A DNA stretch of 64,000 nt. It comes from Neobacillus massiliamazoniensis (GTDB lineage Bacteria > Bacillota > Bacilli > Bacillales > Cytobacillaceae). Within the stretch, counting starts at the first letter, position 1, and each line of letters opens with the position of its first letter. The stretch spans positions 620,001-684,000 of the forward strand of contig NZ_CVRB01000004.1 of the NCBI RefSeq assembly GCF_001048695.1, in the 5' to 3' direction. Below are positions 17,917-27,828 of the stretch, in pieces. The notes beneath the pieces are model-generated. The model searched no databases and had not been told where the DNA came from. It saw only the letters and a list, made by a program, of their open reading frames with translations. Both the position numbers and the translations under genes were made by a program.

Positions 17917-18681
17917 TTAAAATGACCCATAATTAAGAAAATCTATGTAAAAGTTGATAATCTCCGATCCCCAATAATAAACAGACAATGTCCCTGCAGC
18001 AATAAATGGTCCGAAGGGAATAGGTTGACGCCTTTTAACGATTTTAAAAAGAAGCGCTATACTGCCAATAACCGCACCATAAAAAGTTGAAAGGAAGAAG
18101 GAAAGCAATACTAATTTAGAGCCAAGGACAAAGCCAAGCAATGCATACAGCTTTACATCGCCAAAGCCCATTCCACCTTTACTGACAATCGCGATGACAA
18201 GGAGAAGGAAAAAGCCGATTCCTGCGCCCAAAAGGCTATCCCACCATGGAGTTAAAGGCCAAAGAATTCGTTCCAATAAAAAAGCCACTGCAAACCAAAT
18301 TAAAATTTTATCAGGGATGATCATGTAATGAATATCGGAAACTATGATAATCATAAACAGCGAAACTAGTGTTAAGCCAACGATTAGTTCTCCAGACCAT
18401 CCAACTAAAAGAGGTGTTACGGCAAATAGAATTCCTGTTAACAATTCCATTATGGGATAAATAGGAGAAATCCGACACTGACAGCTGCGGCATTTCCCCT
18501 CTTGTATTATGTAAGAAACCACTGGGATGAGTTCAAAAGCTTTTAATTGATGTCCGCATGTTGGACAGGTGGAACGCGGAGTCACGATAGATTTATTTAA
18601 AGGTATCCTTAATCCAATGACATTAAAAAATGAACCAATAATAACTCCATAGGTAAATATCAAAAAAAACAAGGTTACCAT
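17917..18681 (-). CDS. comC: Prepilin peptidase (type A24) ComC
   Basis: Membrane aspartic protease that cleaves and methylates prepilins such as the ComG pseudopilins of competence. The 254 residues have about seven membrane segments, the N-terminal zinc cysteines in CPTC and CRSC (about 39-66), and both catalytic aspartates, in VSDIHYMIIPD and GFGDVK. All key residues are present, so it should be active. In B. subtilis comC lies beside spoIIB and folC, as here. It is flanked by dead pilus genes, so its remaining role is probably competence. Confidence 0.94.
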   Translation of the reverse strand: MVTLFFLIFTYGVIIGSFFNVIGLRIPLNKSIVTPRSTCPTCGHQLKAFELIPVVSYIIQEGKCRSCQCRISPIYPIMELLTGILFAVTPLLVGWSGELIVGLTLVSLFMIIIVSDIHYMIIPDKILIWFAVAFLLERILWPLTPWWDSLLGAGIGFFLLLVIAIVSKGGMGFGDVKLYALLGFVLGSKLVLLSFFLSTFYGAVIGSIALLFKIVKRRQPIPFGPFIAAGTLSVYYWGSEIINFYIDFLNYGSF

Positions 18682-18794
18682 GTTTTTTTTACACTTTCTC
18701 TACTTAAGGAATTTTCTTTAACTGTTTCATCTGTCCCTATTGTCTTTTTTTCTCCTTTTTGTTTTTTCCATTTTTTCTTTAAGCTTTGTACCAT
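18675..18794 (-). CDS. Small basic 39-residue ORF overlapping comC start
   Basis: ATG at 18794 preceded by an A/G-rich site (GGGGGAGAGGAAGA) opens 39 codons (MVQSLKKKWKKQKGEKK... ending KKTW). The TAA lies inside the first codons of comC, a 7-bp overlap that would couple its translation to comC. The protein is Lys-rich with no membrane segment. I do not recognise it. It may be a leader peptide, or the stub of a pilus gene truncated by the events seen on either side. Confidence 0.4.
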   Translation of the reverse strand: MVQSLKKKWKKQKGEKKTIGTDETVKENSLSRESVKKTW

Positions 18795-19019
18795 TCTTCC
18801 TCTCCCCCTTCATAGATCTATTAACCTATGATATTCCACCCTATAATTATACATTATTTTACAATAAGAAAATATAATATTTGTAACTATAATTTCCTGA
18901 ACAATCGATCCAAACCTAATAGATGTGCCATTAACAGTGACTGCTAGCATAAACAAAATTCTAATAATAAAATATCTATAGATTCAACTCTTTACCTAGT
19001 GAATAGGGTTCATTTATTA
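18795..19019. other. AT-rich gap without recognisable gene
   Basis: Between the small ORF upstream of comC and the pilX-like remnant. I see no intact frame, RNA or repeat. It may be eroded coding sequence of the former pilus locus. Confidence 0.5.
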
Positions 19020-19579
19020 ATGTATCAACTTAACCATAAAAAAGGTAATGCTCTAATAACCGTATTACTAATCATAACCATTTTTATGATTTTATTTCTC
19101 TCCTCCACTGGACAGGCCTCTACTAACGTAAAACTGAAACGTGTTGTAGAGAAATCAAATCAGTCTACCGCAATTGCCGAAATGGGACTATAGTATTATC
19201 TGGTTTCCATGCAAAATATTTTTGAATCAAATCACCAGAAGGTTACATGTATATATATTAATTAACGGAAGATCAACAGAAGACTATATAACACTTGCCA
19301 CCAAATTGATAAAGAACATATTAAAATAGGAGTTTCTAATGGAACCATCACAAATAACTATAGATGGTCATCCTGCAGCTTATTTTTCGATAACAAATAT
19401 TGATACAAATATCATTCCTGGTAAAAATAAACATCAGTTTTTCAGTAAATGGGACTAAAGATAATAAAATGACTTCACTAGATGCAAATATGACAATTGA
19501 CCTAGGAACCATTATTTAAGGTGATGATTCAACAATTAATTATGTCTTACCTGCCTTTAATGAATTAAATTATTTTTAA
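19020..19579 (+). pseudogene. PilX-like pilus assembly protein, degraded
   Basis: Plus-strand remnant. From ATG 19020 the frame reads NHKKGNALITVLLIITIFMI followed by LSSTGQAS and IAEMGL, the N-terminal prepilin-like helix of PilX-type minor pilus proteins. It stops at TAG 19191-19193. The same frame continues YYLVSMQNIFES to TAA at 19263. After frameshifts another frame (19427-19519) gives VNGTKDNKM and MTIDLGTII, resembling the end of such proteins. Several stops and shifts make it non-functional. It lies opposite in orientation to comC and the pilM-pilO scar. Confidence 0.7.
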
Positions 19580-19630
19580 AATAAAAAGCTAAAGGATGAT
19601 CAATTTTGCCATTCTTTAGCTTCTTTTATT
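19580..19630. terminator. Bidirectional terminator
   Basis: AAGCTAAAG (19586-19594) pairs with CTTTAGCTT (19614-19622) across a 19-base loop, with A-run on the left and T-rich sequence on the right. It stands between the 3' ends of the pilX-like remnant and the cyclase gene. Confidence 0.65.
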
Positions 19631-19641
19631 ATTCAAATTGT

Positions 19642-21363
19642 TTAACACGACGAATACTCCGCAACTCGATTCCTTCCAGCCCTCTTCGCTCCAACATAAA
19701 GTGCCCTGTCAGCATGTCGAACCAAAGCAAGTGCATCCTCAGCATCTTCAGGTGCTGTTGCCACTCCGATAGATGCGGTTATTCTTACCTGCATTTGTTT
19801 ATTTTCTTGATTTAAAGCTTGATAGAGGGAAAATGGCCAGTTTGCAATCGATTGTCGAATAAGTTCAGCGGTTTCATAAGCATCGGTTTTATTCATATTA
19901 GGAAGAAGTACGACAAATTCTTCACCACCAAAGCGAGCAACCGTACCACGACCAGCAACCATTTTCTTAAGACGATCAGCGAGCTCGCATAAAATTTCAT
20001 TGCCGCTCTGATGTCCATACGTATCATTAACTGCTTTAAAATGGTCAATATCAAGGAGAATTAATGACAACATTTCTCTCTCAAAATGGTGCACTTTTTC
20101 GAATTCATCATTTAGCATACTCTCAAAATATCGATAATTATATAAATTCGTCAACGAACAGCGCTCACTTTGTATTTTTGTCACTTCATAATTCTTGGCA
20201 TTTTCAAGGGCAACGGCAAAGGAAGAACAAAGAATATCTGTAATCATGAGCTGAGACTTTTAATAGGCTCGTTTCTGTTTCGAGGCGAGCAGTAACACAG
20301 CTATTACCTTTTTATTTCTTGCAATGGGCACACATAAAATGCTCTCAGCAAGTTCATGGATATAACCAATATTGATATCGTTCCATTCTTTTTTAGAGGA
20401 AAATAAAAAAGCTTTTTGCTTTACCCAGGCATTGCCAATGATTCCTTCATTTTTTTTCAAACCTGGTAAATCATTAGAGAGAACTTCTCCGTCTTCAATC
20501 CGGCGGATTAATTTAAGTTCTTGATCATCAATCGTCTCAAGAATATAAGCATAATCAACAGGAAGCATCTCACTTAGCTTCTGAATAAAGAGATCAATGA
20601 CACCATTAACCTCATGGCGCTCTGCCATCTGATGACCGATTTCAGCAGCTTTTTGAAAAAAACCATTTATTTTTTCACTTGAATAATAGCGATTAAAAAT
20701 GATTGATACGCTTACAAACGGGATCCCAACAAACAAAAGGGCTTGTAATCCTATTTGATAATAAAGCATGTACAAGACAAACCCAAGAGGGAAAGTGATA
20801 AGAGTGGTAATGGTCTCCACAATGAAATCTTTTCCAAAAAAGGATACTTTCCTTCCATTAAATAAAAAAAGATAAAAAGAGAGAACGATTTGATTTAGAA
20901 CATAATAGAGGACAACATACAAAACTGCCAGCCCAAGTCTGTGAGGATGTTGAACAAGGCTGACCCCTGTTTGACCACCGAGCATATAAAAGACTGCTCC
21001 ACTTCCCAAAGAAACAATAAAAAACATCAACCCATTGAGAGGAAAACGAAAATATTGGTCCTTTTGCACCCTTAGCTTGAGCAATAATGCAATGACAGCG
21101 ATTTGCGAAAAGACCATTTCGACAAATAGTCCAAAGCTTAAGAAAGTGCTCAGTGTGATCCATTGTATTAAAAAAATTGGCACATTATTGATATCGATCG
21201 GCATAGTAGCAACTATTACAGTTAATAGTAAAAATGCCGATAATTCTACCCAATTGTCGGCATCATGAGGAGGATAGGTTTGATAGGTATACCACATTCC
21301 TACCGGAACGATTAATATCCAAAGAAGAAAAATCACTTTTTTTGCTTTTGGATTTACACCCAT
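19642..21363 (-). pseudogene. Membrane GAF-GGDEF diguanylate cyclase split by an in-frame stop
   Basis: Sensor enzyme making cyclic di-GMP. The first part (20260-21363, 367 residues, ATG 21363 after GAGGAGG) has about eight membrane segments (residues 8-235) and a GAF domain (about 240-365) ending LLLASKQKRAY. A TAA (20260-20262) follows. The same frame then continues for four codons to an ATG (20247) and a complete GGDEF domain of 201 residues with LTNLYNYRYFE, LDIDHFKAVNDTYGH and the active-site RFGGEEF. No RxxD inhibitory site is seen. The two parts are one gene interrupted by a single nonsense codon. Either it is a fresh pseudogene, or the GGDEF part is made by re-initiation at 20247, but no good ribosome site is visible there. 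Confidence 0.85.
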
Positions 21364-21432
21364 CTAAATCCTCCTCTCTAAAAATAGCATTAATTCAAGA
21401 TATTACTAATTTTATCAAAATTAAAGAAAATG

Positions 21433-22755
21433 TCACAGCGAAATCTTCATATTTTTTAATATTCTACATAAATGCGGCTTTACTTCTGAAATAAAGTAAA
21501 GGGATCCTGTAACAACAAGGATACTGTTGGTATTCAAACAATGAATTTCATCAATTAAATACGTTTTCCAGTCATCTACTGCCAGTTTGTTTTGAGAATG
21601 GCTTATTTTCAAGAGATCCTCTGCTGCGGCTGCCCTTGGAAAATCAAAGGAGACAAAAGTGATTTGGTCTGCCACTTTGTCTAATTGGGCAATCATTTGA
21701 TCAAGCTTTTTGTCCTTCAATGCAGCAAAGACAACATGAATGTACCGATCAGCAAACCTGGTGGACAGTTCATGTACTAATGTCGCAATTCCTTCGTCAT
21801 TATGGGCACCATCAATGATCACAAGCGGATGCTCTGAAAGAATTTCAAATCTTCCTGGCCAATAAGCCTGTAGTAAACCATTCCGGATAGCTCTTTCCGT
21901 TATTACTAAAGAGCCTATTTGTGTTAAATATTGGGCAGCCATTACTGCAAGTGCAGCATTTTCTGTTTGATGCTTTCCTATCATACTAATTTCCAACTGT
22001 TCAACTGAAAGAGGTCCCATTTCTACTGTAAACATTTCACCTTTTTCGAGTGAATTGTGCTTTTGAATAGAAAACTCATGATTTATTCGATAAATCGGTG
22101 CATGTTGTTTTTCTGCTTGTTCTTCGATCACCTTAAGCGCACCGGGATGCTGAACCGCTGTAAAAATCGGAGTATTCGCTTTTATAATTCCAGCCTTTTC
22201 AAAGGCAATTTCTTCATAAGAATTTCCAAGTATATTGGTATGATCAAGTCCGATATTTGTAATGATGGAGGCTAATGGATGTAGGATATTGGTCGAATCA
22301 AATCTCCCTCCTAGACCTACTTCATAAATGACTATATCAAGTTGTGGGTGATGAGCAAAATAATAAAAGGACATAGCGGTAATGACCTCAAATTCCGTTG
22401 GTCCGCCAAGTTCAGTTTCTTCTAATTCGTCTGCCAAAGGAAGAATCATCTTCACCAATTCAAGTATTTCCTGATCACTAATAGGCTTGCCATTTACACT
22501 AATTCGCTCATTAAACTGTTCGATATATGGTGAAGTAAACGTTCCAACCGTATATCCTTCAGCTTGAAGAATCGAACGAAGAAAAGTAACTGTTGACCCT
22601 TTCCCATTCGTTCCGCCAATATGAACAGCTTTTATTTTCGCCTCAGGGTTCCCTAGTCTGTCCATCATCCATTCCATGCGTTTTAAACCTGGTTTGATCC
22701 CAAGTCTTAACCTCGAATGGATCCAGTCAACGGCTTCTTGATAGGTAGTAAGCAT
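21433..22755 (-). CDS. folC: Folylpolyglutamate synthase / dihydrofolate synthase
   Basis: Adds glutamate to folates, and may also make dihydrofolate from dihydropteroate. The 440 residues have the Mur-ligase-type ATP loop GGTNGKGSTV (about 47-56), the Omega-loop region TSPYIEQFNERI, LGGRFDSTN, GLDHTNILG, and C-terminal IIDGAHNDEG. Length is close to B. subtilis FolC (430). It lies downstream of valS in the conserved valS-folC order, with a 201-bp gap containing a possible terminator. Confidence 0.95.
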   Translation of the reverse strand: MLTTYQEAVDWIHSRLRLGIKPGLKRMEWMMDRLGNPEAKIKAVHIGGTNGKGSTVTFLRSILQAEGYTVGTFTSPYIEQFNERISVNGKPISDQEILELVKMILPLADELEETELGGPTEFEVITAMSFYYFAHHPQLDIVIYEVGLGGRFDSTNILHPLASIITNIGLDHTNILGNSYEEIAFEKAGIIKANTPIFTAVQHPGALKVIEEQAEKQHAPIYRINHEFSIQKHNSLEKGEMFTVEMGPLSVEQLEISMIGKHQTENAALAVMAAQYLTQIGSLVITERAIRNGLLQAYWPGRFEILSEHPLVIIDGAHNDEGIATLVHELSTRFADRYIHVVFAALKDKKLDQMIAQLDKVADQITFVSFDFPRAAAAEDLLKISHSQNKLAVDDWKTYLIDEIHCLNTNSILVVTGSLYFISEVKPHLCRILKNMKISL

Positions 22756-22917
22756 TTTGACACCCCTTTTTTGTCTTAGATTATGTTTTATTCAAAATAT
22801 TTTTGTAATATTGGTAACCAAATAGGGTTTTTGACTTCATAAATTCAGAAATAAATTAAATTTCATAGCCTTGATATTGGGAAAATTAAATAATTCAACA
22901 AAGCCCTTTCTTAAATA

Positions 22918-22955
22918 AGAGGAAGACGAACCCCCTAAAGAATTCGCCTTCATAT
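22918..22955 (-). terminator. Possible terminator of valS
   Basis: Stem GAAGACGAA (22922-22930) with TTCGCCTTC (22943-22951), one G-T pair, right after the valS stop. The following T-run is weak (CTTCCTCTTATTT on the minus strand), so some read-through into folC is likely. Confidence 0.5.
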
Positions 22956-22956
22956 A

Positions 22957-25602
22957 TTATATCCCTTTTAACTCATTTAAACGAGATTCTACAACCGCTC
23001 TTTTTTCAAGATAATCGTTTTCTTTGGCACGCTCTTCGGCAATGACACTCTCAGGAGCCTTTTTCATAAAGCCTTCATTGCTCAATTTCTTTTGAACTCT
23101 TTCTACTTCTTTGTTTAATTTGTCAAATTCCTTTTCAAGGCGGGCAATCTCTTCCTCAATGTTGATGAGTCCTTCAAGTGGGAGAATGATTTCCAAACCA
23201 GTAACCACTGCCGTCATCGCTTTTTCAGGAACATCCACCATTGTGCCCATTTGTAATTCCTCAGGATTACAGAATCGTTCGATATAGCTGCGATTTTTCT
23301 CGACTGCTTTCAAAACTTCTTCATCCTTCGTTTTTACAAGCATTTTAATTTTTTTGCTCATTGGTGTATTTACTTCGGCACGGATATTACGAACAGAGCG
23401 AATCATTTCCATTAACATTTTCATTTCCGCTGCCGCTTGCTCATCGCTGAATTCTGGTTTTACTTCAGGCCATCTTGCTGTTGTGATCGACTCCCCAGCA
23501 TGAGGAAGATTTTGCCAAATTTCCTCGGTGATAAATGGCATGAACGGATGTAATAGACGCATCGTTTGATCTAATACATAAGCAAGAATGGAACGGGTAG
23601 TTTTCTTCGCAGCCTCATCTTCTCCATATAACGGAAGCTTTGCCATTTCGATATACCAATCGCAGAAATCATCCCAAATGAAATTGTATAATGTCCGTCC
23701 AACTTCCCCAAATTCATAACGATCGGAAAGTCTGGTTACATTTTCAATCGTTTCATTTAATCTTGTTAAAATCCACTTATCAGCTACTGATTTTTCACCG
23801 CTTAAATCAATTTCTTCGTAGGTCATTCCGTCCATATTCATTAAAGCAAAGCGGGAAGCATTCCAAATTTTATTGGCAAAGTTCCAGGTCGCTTCAACTT
23901 TTTCAGTACTATAGCGTAAATCTTGGCCTGGAGAAGATCCTGTTGAAAGGAAGTAGCGAAGTGCGTCCGCACCGTATTGATCGATTACTTCCATTGGATC
24001 GACACCGTTACCAAGTGATTTACTCATCTTACGTCCTTGGGCATCCCGTACAAGTCCATGGATTAAAACATCCTTAAATGGGCGCTCTCCAGTAAATTCA
24101 AGGCTTTGGAAAATCATTCTTGATACCCAGAAGAAGATGATATCATAGCCAGTTACAAGAACATCTGTTGAGAAGTAACGTTTGTAATCAGAGGCTTCCG
24201 TATTAGGCCAGCCCATGGTTGAGAATGGCCATAGTGCTGAGCTAAACCATGTATCTAATACGTCTTTGTCCTGCTCCCAGTTTTCAATATCTTCAGGTGC
24301 TTCATGTCCAACAAATACTTCACCTGTTTCTTTATGATACCAAGCTGGTATACGATGACCCCACCATAATTGTCTTGAAATACACCAGTCACGAATGTTT
24401 TCCATCCAATGTAGATATGTTTTTTCAAACCGGTCTGGAACAAAATTTACTTTGTTATCTTTGCTTTGCAGTGCAATTGCTTCATCCGCAAGTGGCTGCA
24501 TTTTAACAAACCATTGAGTAGAAAGATATGGTTCAACTACTGCACCACTGCGCTCTGAGTGACCAACTGAGTGAAGATGTTCTTCAATTTTAAATAGAAC
24601 CCCTTGTTCCTGAAGATCTTTGACAATTTGCTTGCGGCATTCGAAACGGTCAAGACCTTGATACTTGCCAGCCTTATCATTCATGGAGCCGTCTTCATTC
24701 ATCACAAGGATTCGTTCTAGAGTGTGACGGTTTCCAAGCTCAAAGTCGTTTGGATCGTGGGCAGGAGTAATTTTGACAGCCCCTGAACCAAATTCCATGT
24801 CCACATAGTCATCAGCGACAATCGGAATTTCACGGCCAACGATTGGCAGGATTACGGTCTTCCCAATTAAGTGTTTGTAGCGCTCATCTTCTGGATGAAC
24901 AGCAACAGCTGTATCACCGAGCATTGTTTCCGGACGAGTAGTAGCAACCTCGATATGGCCTGAACCATCTGCAAGTGGATATTTAAGATGATAAAAAGCA
25001 CCTTGAACATCCTTATAAATAACTTCAATATCTGATAATGCTGTCTTTGTGGACGGATCCCAGTTGATGATATATTCACCGCGGTAAATGAGGCCTTTGT
25101 TATATAGGGTAACGAAAACTTCACGAACCGCTGCGGATAAGCCTTCATCAAGGGTGAAGCGCTCGCGGCTGTAGTCAAGTCCTAAACCTAATTTCCCCCA
25201 CTGTTGGCGGATATGGGAGGCATATTCTTCCTTCCACTTCCAAGTTTCCTCAACAAATTTTTCTCTCCCTAAGTCGTAACGGTTCTTTCCTTCATTGCGA
25301 AGCTTTTCTTCTACTTTCGCTTGAGTCGCGATTCCGGCATGGTCCATACCAGGAAGCCAAAGTACGTCATAGCCCTGCATCCGTTTCATACGGGTAAGAA
25401 TATCCTGAAGAGTGGTGTCCCACGCATGACCCAAATGAAGCTTTCCGGTTACATTTGGCGGTGGAATTACAATCGTATATGGCTGTTTCCCCTCGTCATC
25501 CTTTGCTTCAAAAAACTTTCCCTTTAACCACCAGTCATAACGCCCTTTCTCGATTGATAGCGGATCATATTTGGTGGGCATTGTTATTTCTTTTGTTTCC
25601 AT
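22957..25602 (-). CDS. valS: Valyl-tRNA synthetase
   Basis: Class I aminoacyl-tRNA synthetase. From ATG 25602 (after AAAGGAGG) it has 881 residues, matching B. subtilis ValS (880). The HIGH-type motif is [15 protein letters not shown] near residues 47-61, the editing domain lies in the middle, KMSKS occurs as [11 protein letters not shown], and the C-terminal 70 residues form the ValS coiled coil ([20 protein letters not shown]). The open frame extends 39 codons further upstream into the T-box leader; that part is untranslated. Expression is controlled by the T-box riboswitch upstream. Confidence 0.97.
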   Translation of the reverse strand: METKEITMPTKYDPLSIEKGRYDWWLKGKFFEAKDDEGKQPYTIVIPPPNVTGKLHLGHAWDTTLQDILTRMKRMQGYDVLWLPGMDHAGIATQAKVEEKLRNEGKNRYDLGREKFVEETWKWKEEYASHIRQQWGKLGLGLDYSRERFTLDEGLSAAVREVFVTLYNKGLIYRGEYIINWDPSTKTALSDIEVIYKDVQGAFYHLKYPLADGSGHIEVATTRPETMLGDTAVAVHPEDERYKHLIGKTVILPIVGREIPIVADDYVDMEFGSGAVKITPAHDPNDFELGNRHTLERILVMNEDGSMNDKAGKYQGLDRFECRKQIVKDLQEQGVLFKIEEHLHSVGHSERSGAVVEPYLSTQWFVKMQPLADEAIALQSKDNKVNFVPDRFEKTYLHWMENIRDWCISRQLWWGHRIPAWYHKETGEVFVGHEAPEDIENWEQDKDVLDTWFSSALWPFSTMGWPNTEASDYKRYFSTDVLVTGYDIIFFWVSRMIFQSLEFTGERPFKDVLIHGLVRDAQGRKMSKSLGNGVDPMEVIDQYGADALRYFLSTGSSPGQDLRYSTEKVEATWNFANKIWNASRFALMNMDGMTYEEIDLSGEKSVADKWILTRLNETIENVTRLSDRYEFGEVGRTLYNFIWDDFCDWYIEMAKLPLYGEDEAAKKTTRSILAYVLDQTMRLLHPFMPFITEEIWQNLPHAGESITTARWPEVKPEFSDEQAAAEMKMLMEMIRSVRNIRAEVNTPMSKKIKMLVKTKDEEVLKAVEKNRSYIERFCNPEELQMGTMVDVPEKAMTAVVTGLEIILPLEGLINIEEEIARLEKEFDKLNKEVERVQKKLSNEGFMKKAPESVIAEERAKENDYLEKRAVVESRLNELKGI

Positions 25603-25634
25603 CGTTATTCCTCCTTTGTTAATGTAAAGGTACC

Positions 25635-25905
25635 TGAAAAAATAAAAAACCCCATTCATCCATAAAAGGACGAATGGAGTTTGCTTCGCGGTACCACCTT
25701 TTTTCCAATCAAAAAACATGATTGGCGCTTAATTGGATAACGGATTTCATCCGTCTTCAACTAATTGGATGTAACAATCCTTTCGCTGAAGAAGCTCATG
25801 GGCGACCTTCCGACGTTCTGCTTAGGAAATCTCCCAGCTTGTGATTTCCCTCTCTTAAAGTCAGTTCACATCGTACTCTTCCCTGTCAATGCTTTGTTTA
25901 TTTAG
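25635..25905 (-). promoter_or_regulatory. T-box riboswitch (tRNA-Val) upstream of valS
   Basis: The leader contains the T-box core GGTGGTACCGCG (plus 25687-25698), followed by a terminator hairpin (ACTCCATTCGTCC pairing with GGATGAATGGGG, about 25649-25681) and a run of T. Upstream are a Stem I-like region with AGAGTA near 25880 and a candidate specifier GTC (plus 25812-25814) within GAACGTCGGAAG, a valine codon. Uncharged tRNA-Val should stabilise the antiterminator and allow valS to be transcribed. Confidence 0.92.
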
Positions 25906-26117
25906 TATATTGTTATACTACCCAAAATAGGGTGGTATCGTCAATCATGATCGCCAATTTTTTTATATTTTATACATTATGCATGTTTCTTCAAATTGAG
26001 TAGGATATATTGTGAAAAAAAGATTAATTTTTTCTTAGATTCATTTTTTTGGAGAATTGTTGGACTTTAAGGAATATACATAGAATATATCTCTTACTTT
26101 AGGAGGAGGGGCTTTCA

Positions 26118-26309
26118 TTGAAAAGAAGCTTCCACAGGTTTAAATATCAGCCCTGGTTTATCGGTTTTCGAAGAATTTGTGGGCAATTTATTGTGCCCAT
26201 TATCATTTTTCAAGGGATTCGGACCATTTTGATTCCTACTGTCTTTGATATCTTCTTATTAGCCTTTTTACTGATGATTGGCATGATGATTTTTCTGAAA
26301 ATTATTTAA
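26118..26309 (+). CDS. Small membrane protein, divergent from valS
   Basis: A TTG at 26118 preceded by AGGAGGAGG (26101-26109) gives 63 residues. The basic N-terminus (KRSFHRFKYQPWFIGFRR) is followed by two hydrophobic segments (about 21-38 and 42-61: FLLAFLLMIGMMIFL-like). The strong ribosome site and the shared terminator downstream support a real gene. It has no motif I can name. It is read away from valS and towards ysxE. Confidence 0.7.
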   Translation: MKRSFHRFKYQPWFIGFRRICGQFIVPIIIFQGIRTILIPTVFDIFLLAFLLMIGMMIFLKII

Positions 26310-26348
26310 GGAGCCCATTAAAGCATACTTACTGCTGCTGGGCTCCTT
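26308..26348. terminator. Bidirectional terminator between small ORF and ysxE
   Basis: AAGGAGCCCA (26308-26317) pairs perfectly with TGGGCTCCTT (26339-26348). The right arm lies inside the last codons of ysxE and the left arm overlaps the stop of the plus-strand small gene, so one hairpin serves both convergent genes. Confidence 0.75.
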
Positions 26349-27357
26349 CTTTTGCTTGATTTTCAATTTCTACCATTCTCATCACAACATACTCAGAGTT
26401 TTTTAAATGCCAATAGCTGCGCTGAAGCTGCCGTACCCATTTCAACTCAATTTTAGACTGCCGCTTGCGAAAATAGCTTTCTGCGACTTGGATTACGGGG
26501 ATAGGGTAGGCCAAATAGCTTAAAAACAACAACTTCTCATCCGCCTTATAAGGAAAGTACTTAAAGTAATGAAAAACCCAATTAATAGTATCATCATTTC
26601 GTTTTGGCATCGTATTGAGCGATCGTGATAAAAAGGGGAGCATATCATGAATCGGTGATCCGTATCGGGCATTTTCAAAATTAATGAAATATCCATACCC
26701 TCGGTCATCATAAAGAAAATGCTCGGATGATAATTTCCCGTGGGTTATCACCATGCGGGCTTTCTCCGCTTCCTTCGAGTTCTCATACCATTCTTCAAAT
26801 TTTGATTTTGAAAATCGTAATGCCTGGCTTATTTCATTGTAATATAAGCAATAGAGCAATTCGAACGGAGACATATACGTCTTTTTTTCACATTCATCGA
26901 TAAAACCATCAAGGAATTCCTGATTTTTTTCGAGCTGCTGAACCGTCTTTTCATAATGCTCGGTTCGTTCTTCTTTGCTTACCGGGATTTCTTTTACAGA
27001 AAGGGTATGAAATCTCGCTAATTCACGAAATAACTGAAGATTTTTTTGTTCGGGATTTTCCTTTAGGTCATTCGACATCCATGGCATAAGATAATAAAGA
27101 TCTTGTTCGTATAGAACTCCGTAGCGGCCGTCCATCGTCGGATAGATCGGAACAATCCGGTTATAACCCTTTTGATACAAAGTATGGACATGGTGGATAA
27201 AATCTGTCCCGATCGAGGGGACGATCTTTTTAAGGGCAAACGTTCCTTTGTTCGAGTAAATTTTTTGGACAGGTCCGAAATCCTCAACAAAATAGGGCTC
27301 AATATGATAGTTATTTAAAATAGGTGCAAGTGCTTCCAGCCGATTCGAGTCAATCAT
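26329..27357 (-). CDS. ysxE: Spore coat kinase-like protein YsxE
   Basis: Member of the CotS/YsxE/YutH family, related to aminoglycoside phosphotransferases and found in spore coats. The 342 residues show an N-lobe-like start (EPYFVEDFGPVQKIYSNKG, FALKKI) and a choline-kinase-like segment VITHGKLSSEHFLYDD-FINFENARYG, in which the usual HGD...N and D residues are partly changed (HGKLSSEHF), suggesting weak or no kinase activity. Length matches B. subtilis YsxE (344). It lies downstream of spoVID, as in B. subtilis, but separated from it by repeat elements. Confidence 0.9.
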   Translation of the reverse strand: MIDSNRLEALAPILNNYHIEPYFVEDFGPVQKIYSNKGTFALKKIVPSIGTDFIHHVHTLYQKGYNRIVPIYPTMDGRYGVLYEQDLYYLMPWMSNDLKENPEQKNLQLFRELARFHTLSVKEIPVSKEERTEHYEKTVQQLEKNQEFLDGFIDECEKKTYMSPFELLYCLYYNEISQALRFSKSKFEEWYENSKEAEKARMVITHGKLSSEHFLYDDRGYGYFINFENARYGSPIHDMLPFLSRSLNTMPKRNDDTINWVFHYFKYFPYKADEKLLFLSYLAYPIPVIQVAESYFRKRQSKIELKWVRQLQRSYWHLKNSEYVVMRMVEIENQAKEGAQQQ

Positions 27358-27376
27358 GACTACTCAACTCTCTTTC

Positions 27377-27624
27377 ATAAGAAAAGCGTATGCGCCTGGT
27401 CAGCCCCGACAGGCATAAGACGGTTCCAAAAAGAAGGCGCTCTTTGCCTTCATTTTGGAAGTGGCTTATGACCCGAGGGGCTAGGCGCAGGAGCTAGACA
27501 ATAAGAAAAGCGGATGCGCCTGGTTAGCCCTGACAGGCATAAGACGGTTCCAAAAAGAAGGCGCTCTTTGCCTTCATTTTGGAAGTGGCTTATGACCCGA
27601 GGGGCTAGGCGCAGGAGCTAGACA
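27377..27624. repeat. Two tandem copies of a 124-bp palindromic element
   Basis: Direct repeat with period exactly 124 bp (ATAAGAAAAGC at 27377 and 27501). The copies differ at only three positions that I can see. Each is an imperfect inverted repeat (GCGCCTGGTCAGCCCC ... GGGGCTAGGCGC) enclosing a small hairpin GAAGGC-GCTCTTT-GCCTTC. It contains no ORF. Confidence 0.95.
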
Positions 27625-27751
27625 ATAAGAAAAGCAGGCGCCTGAAGATGGACAATTCTCAAAGTTAAATTTATCCTTTCTTATTGCACAGAAAAGCGCA
27701 GGGCGCCCGTTTAGCGAACTACACGAGTCGCAGAGCGCTGGGGGCGATCCA
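27625..27751. repeat. Truncated further elements of the same families
   Basis: 27625-27666 begins like a third 124-bp copy but jumps to GGCGCCTGAAG...GGACAATTCTC, the right end of the related element at 61782-61948. 27690-27751 matches the left end of that element (AGAAAAGCGCAGGGCGCCCGTT). This is a composite of partial copies between ysxE and spoVID. Confidence 0.75.
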
Positions 27752-27828
27752 TATAAATTAAAAAAGTACTTAAAAGAAGGTGAGCATGGCTTTTTGAAAA
27801 GGTCTGCTCATCTTCTTTTTACAAACTG

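Noticed and set aside
18921..18931. Isolated GATGTGCCATT resembling the 20-bp repeat core
   Set aside because: A single short match in AT-rich sequence with no neighbouring units; likely chance.
25603..25719. 39-codon N-terminal extension of ValS
   Set aside because: It translates the T-box terminator and leader. The ATG at 25602 has a strong ribosome site and the family start.
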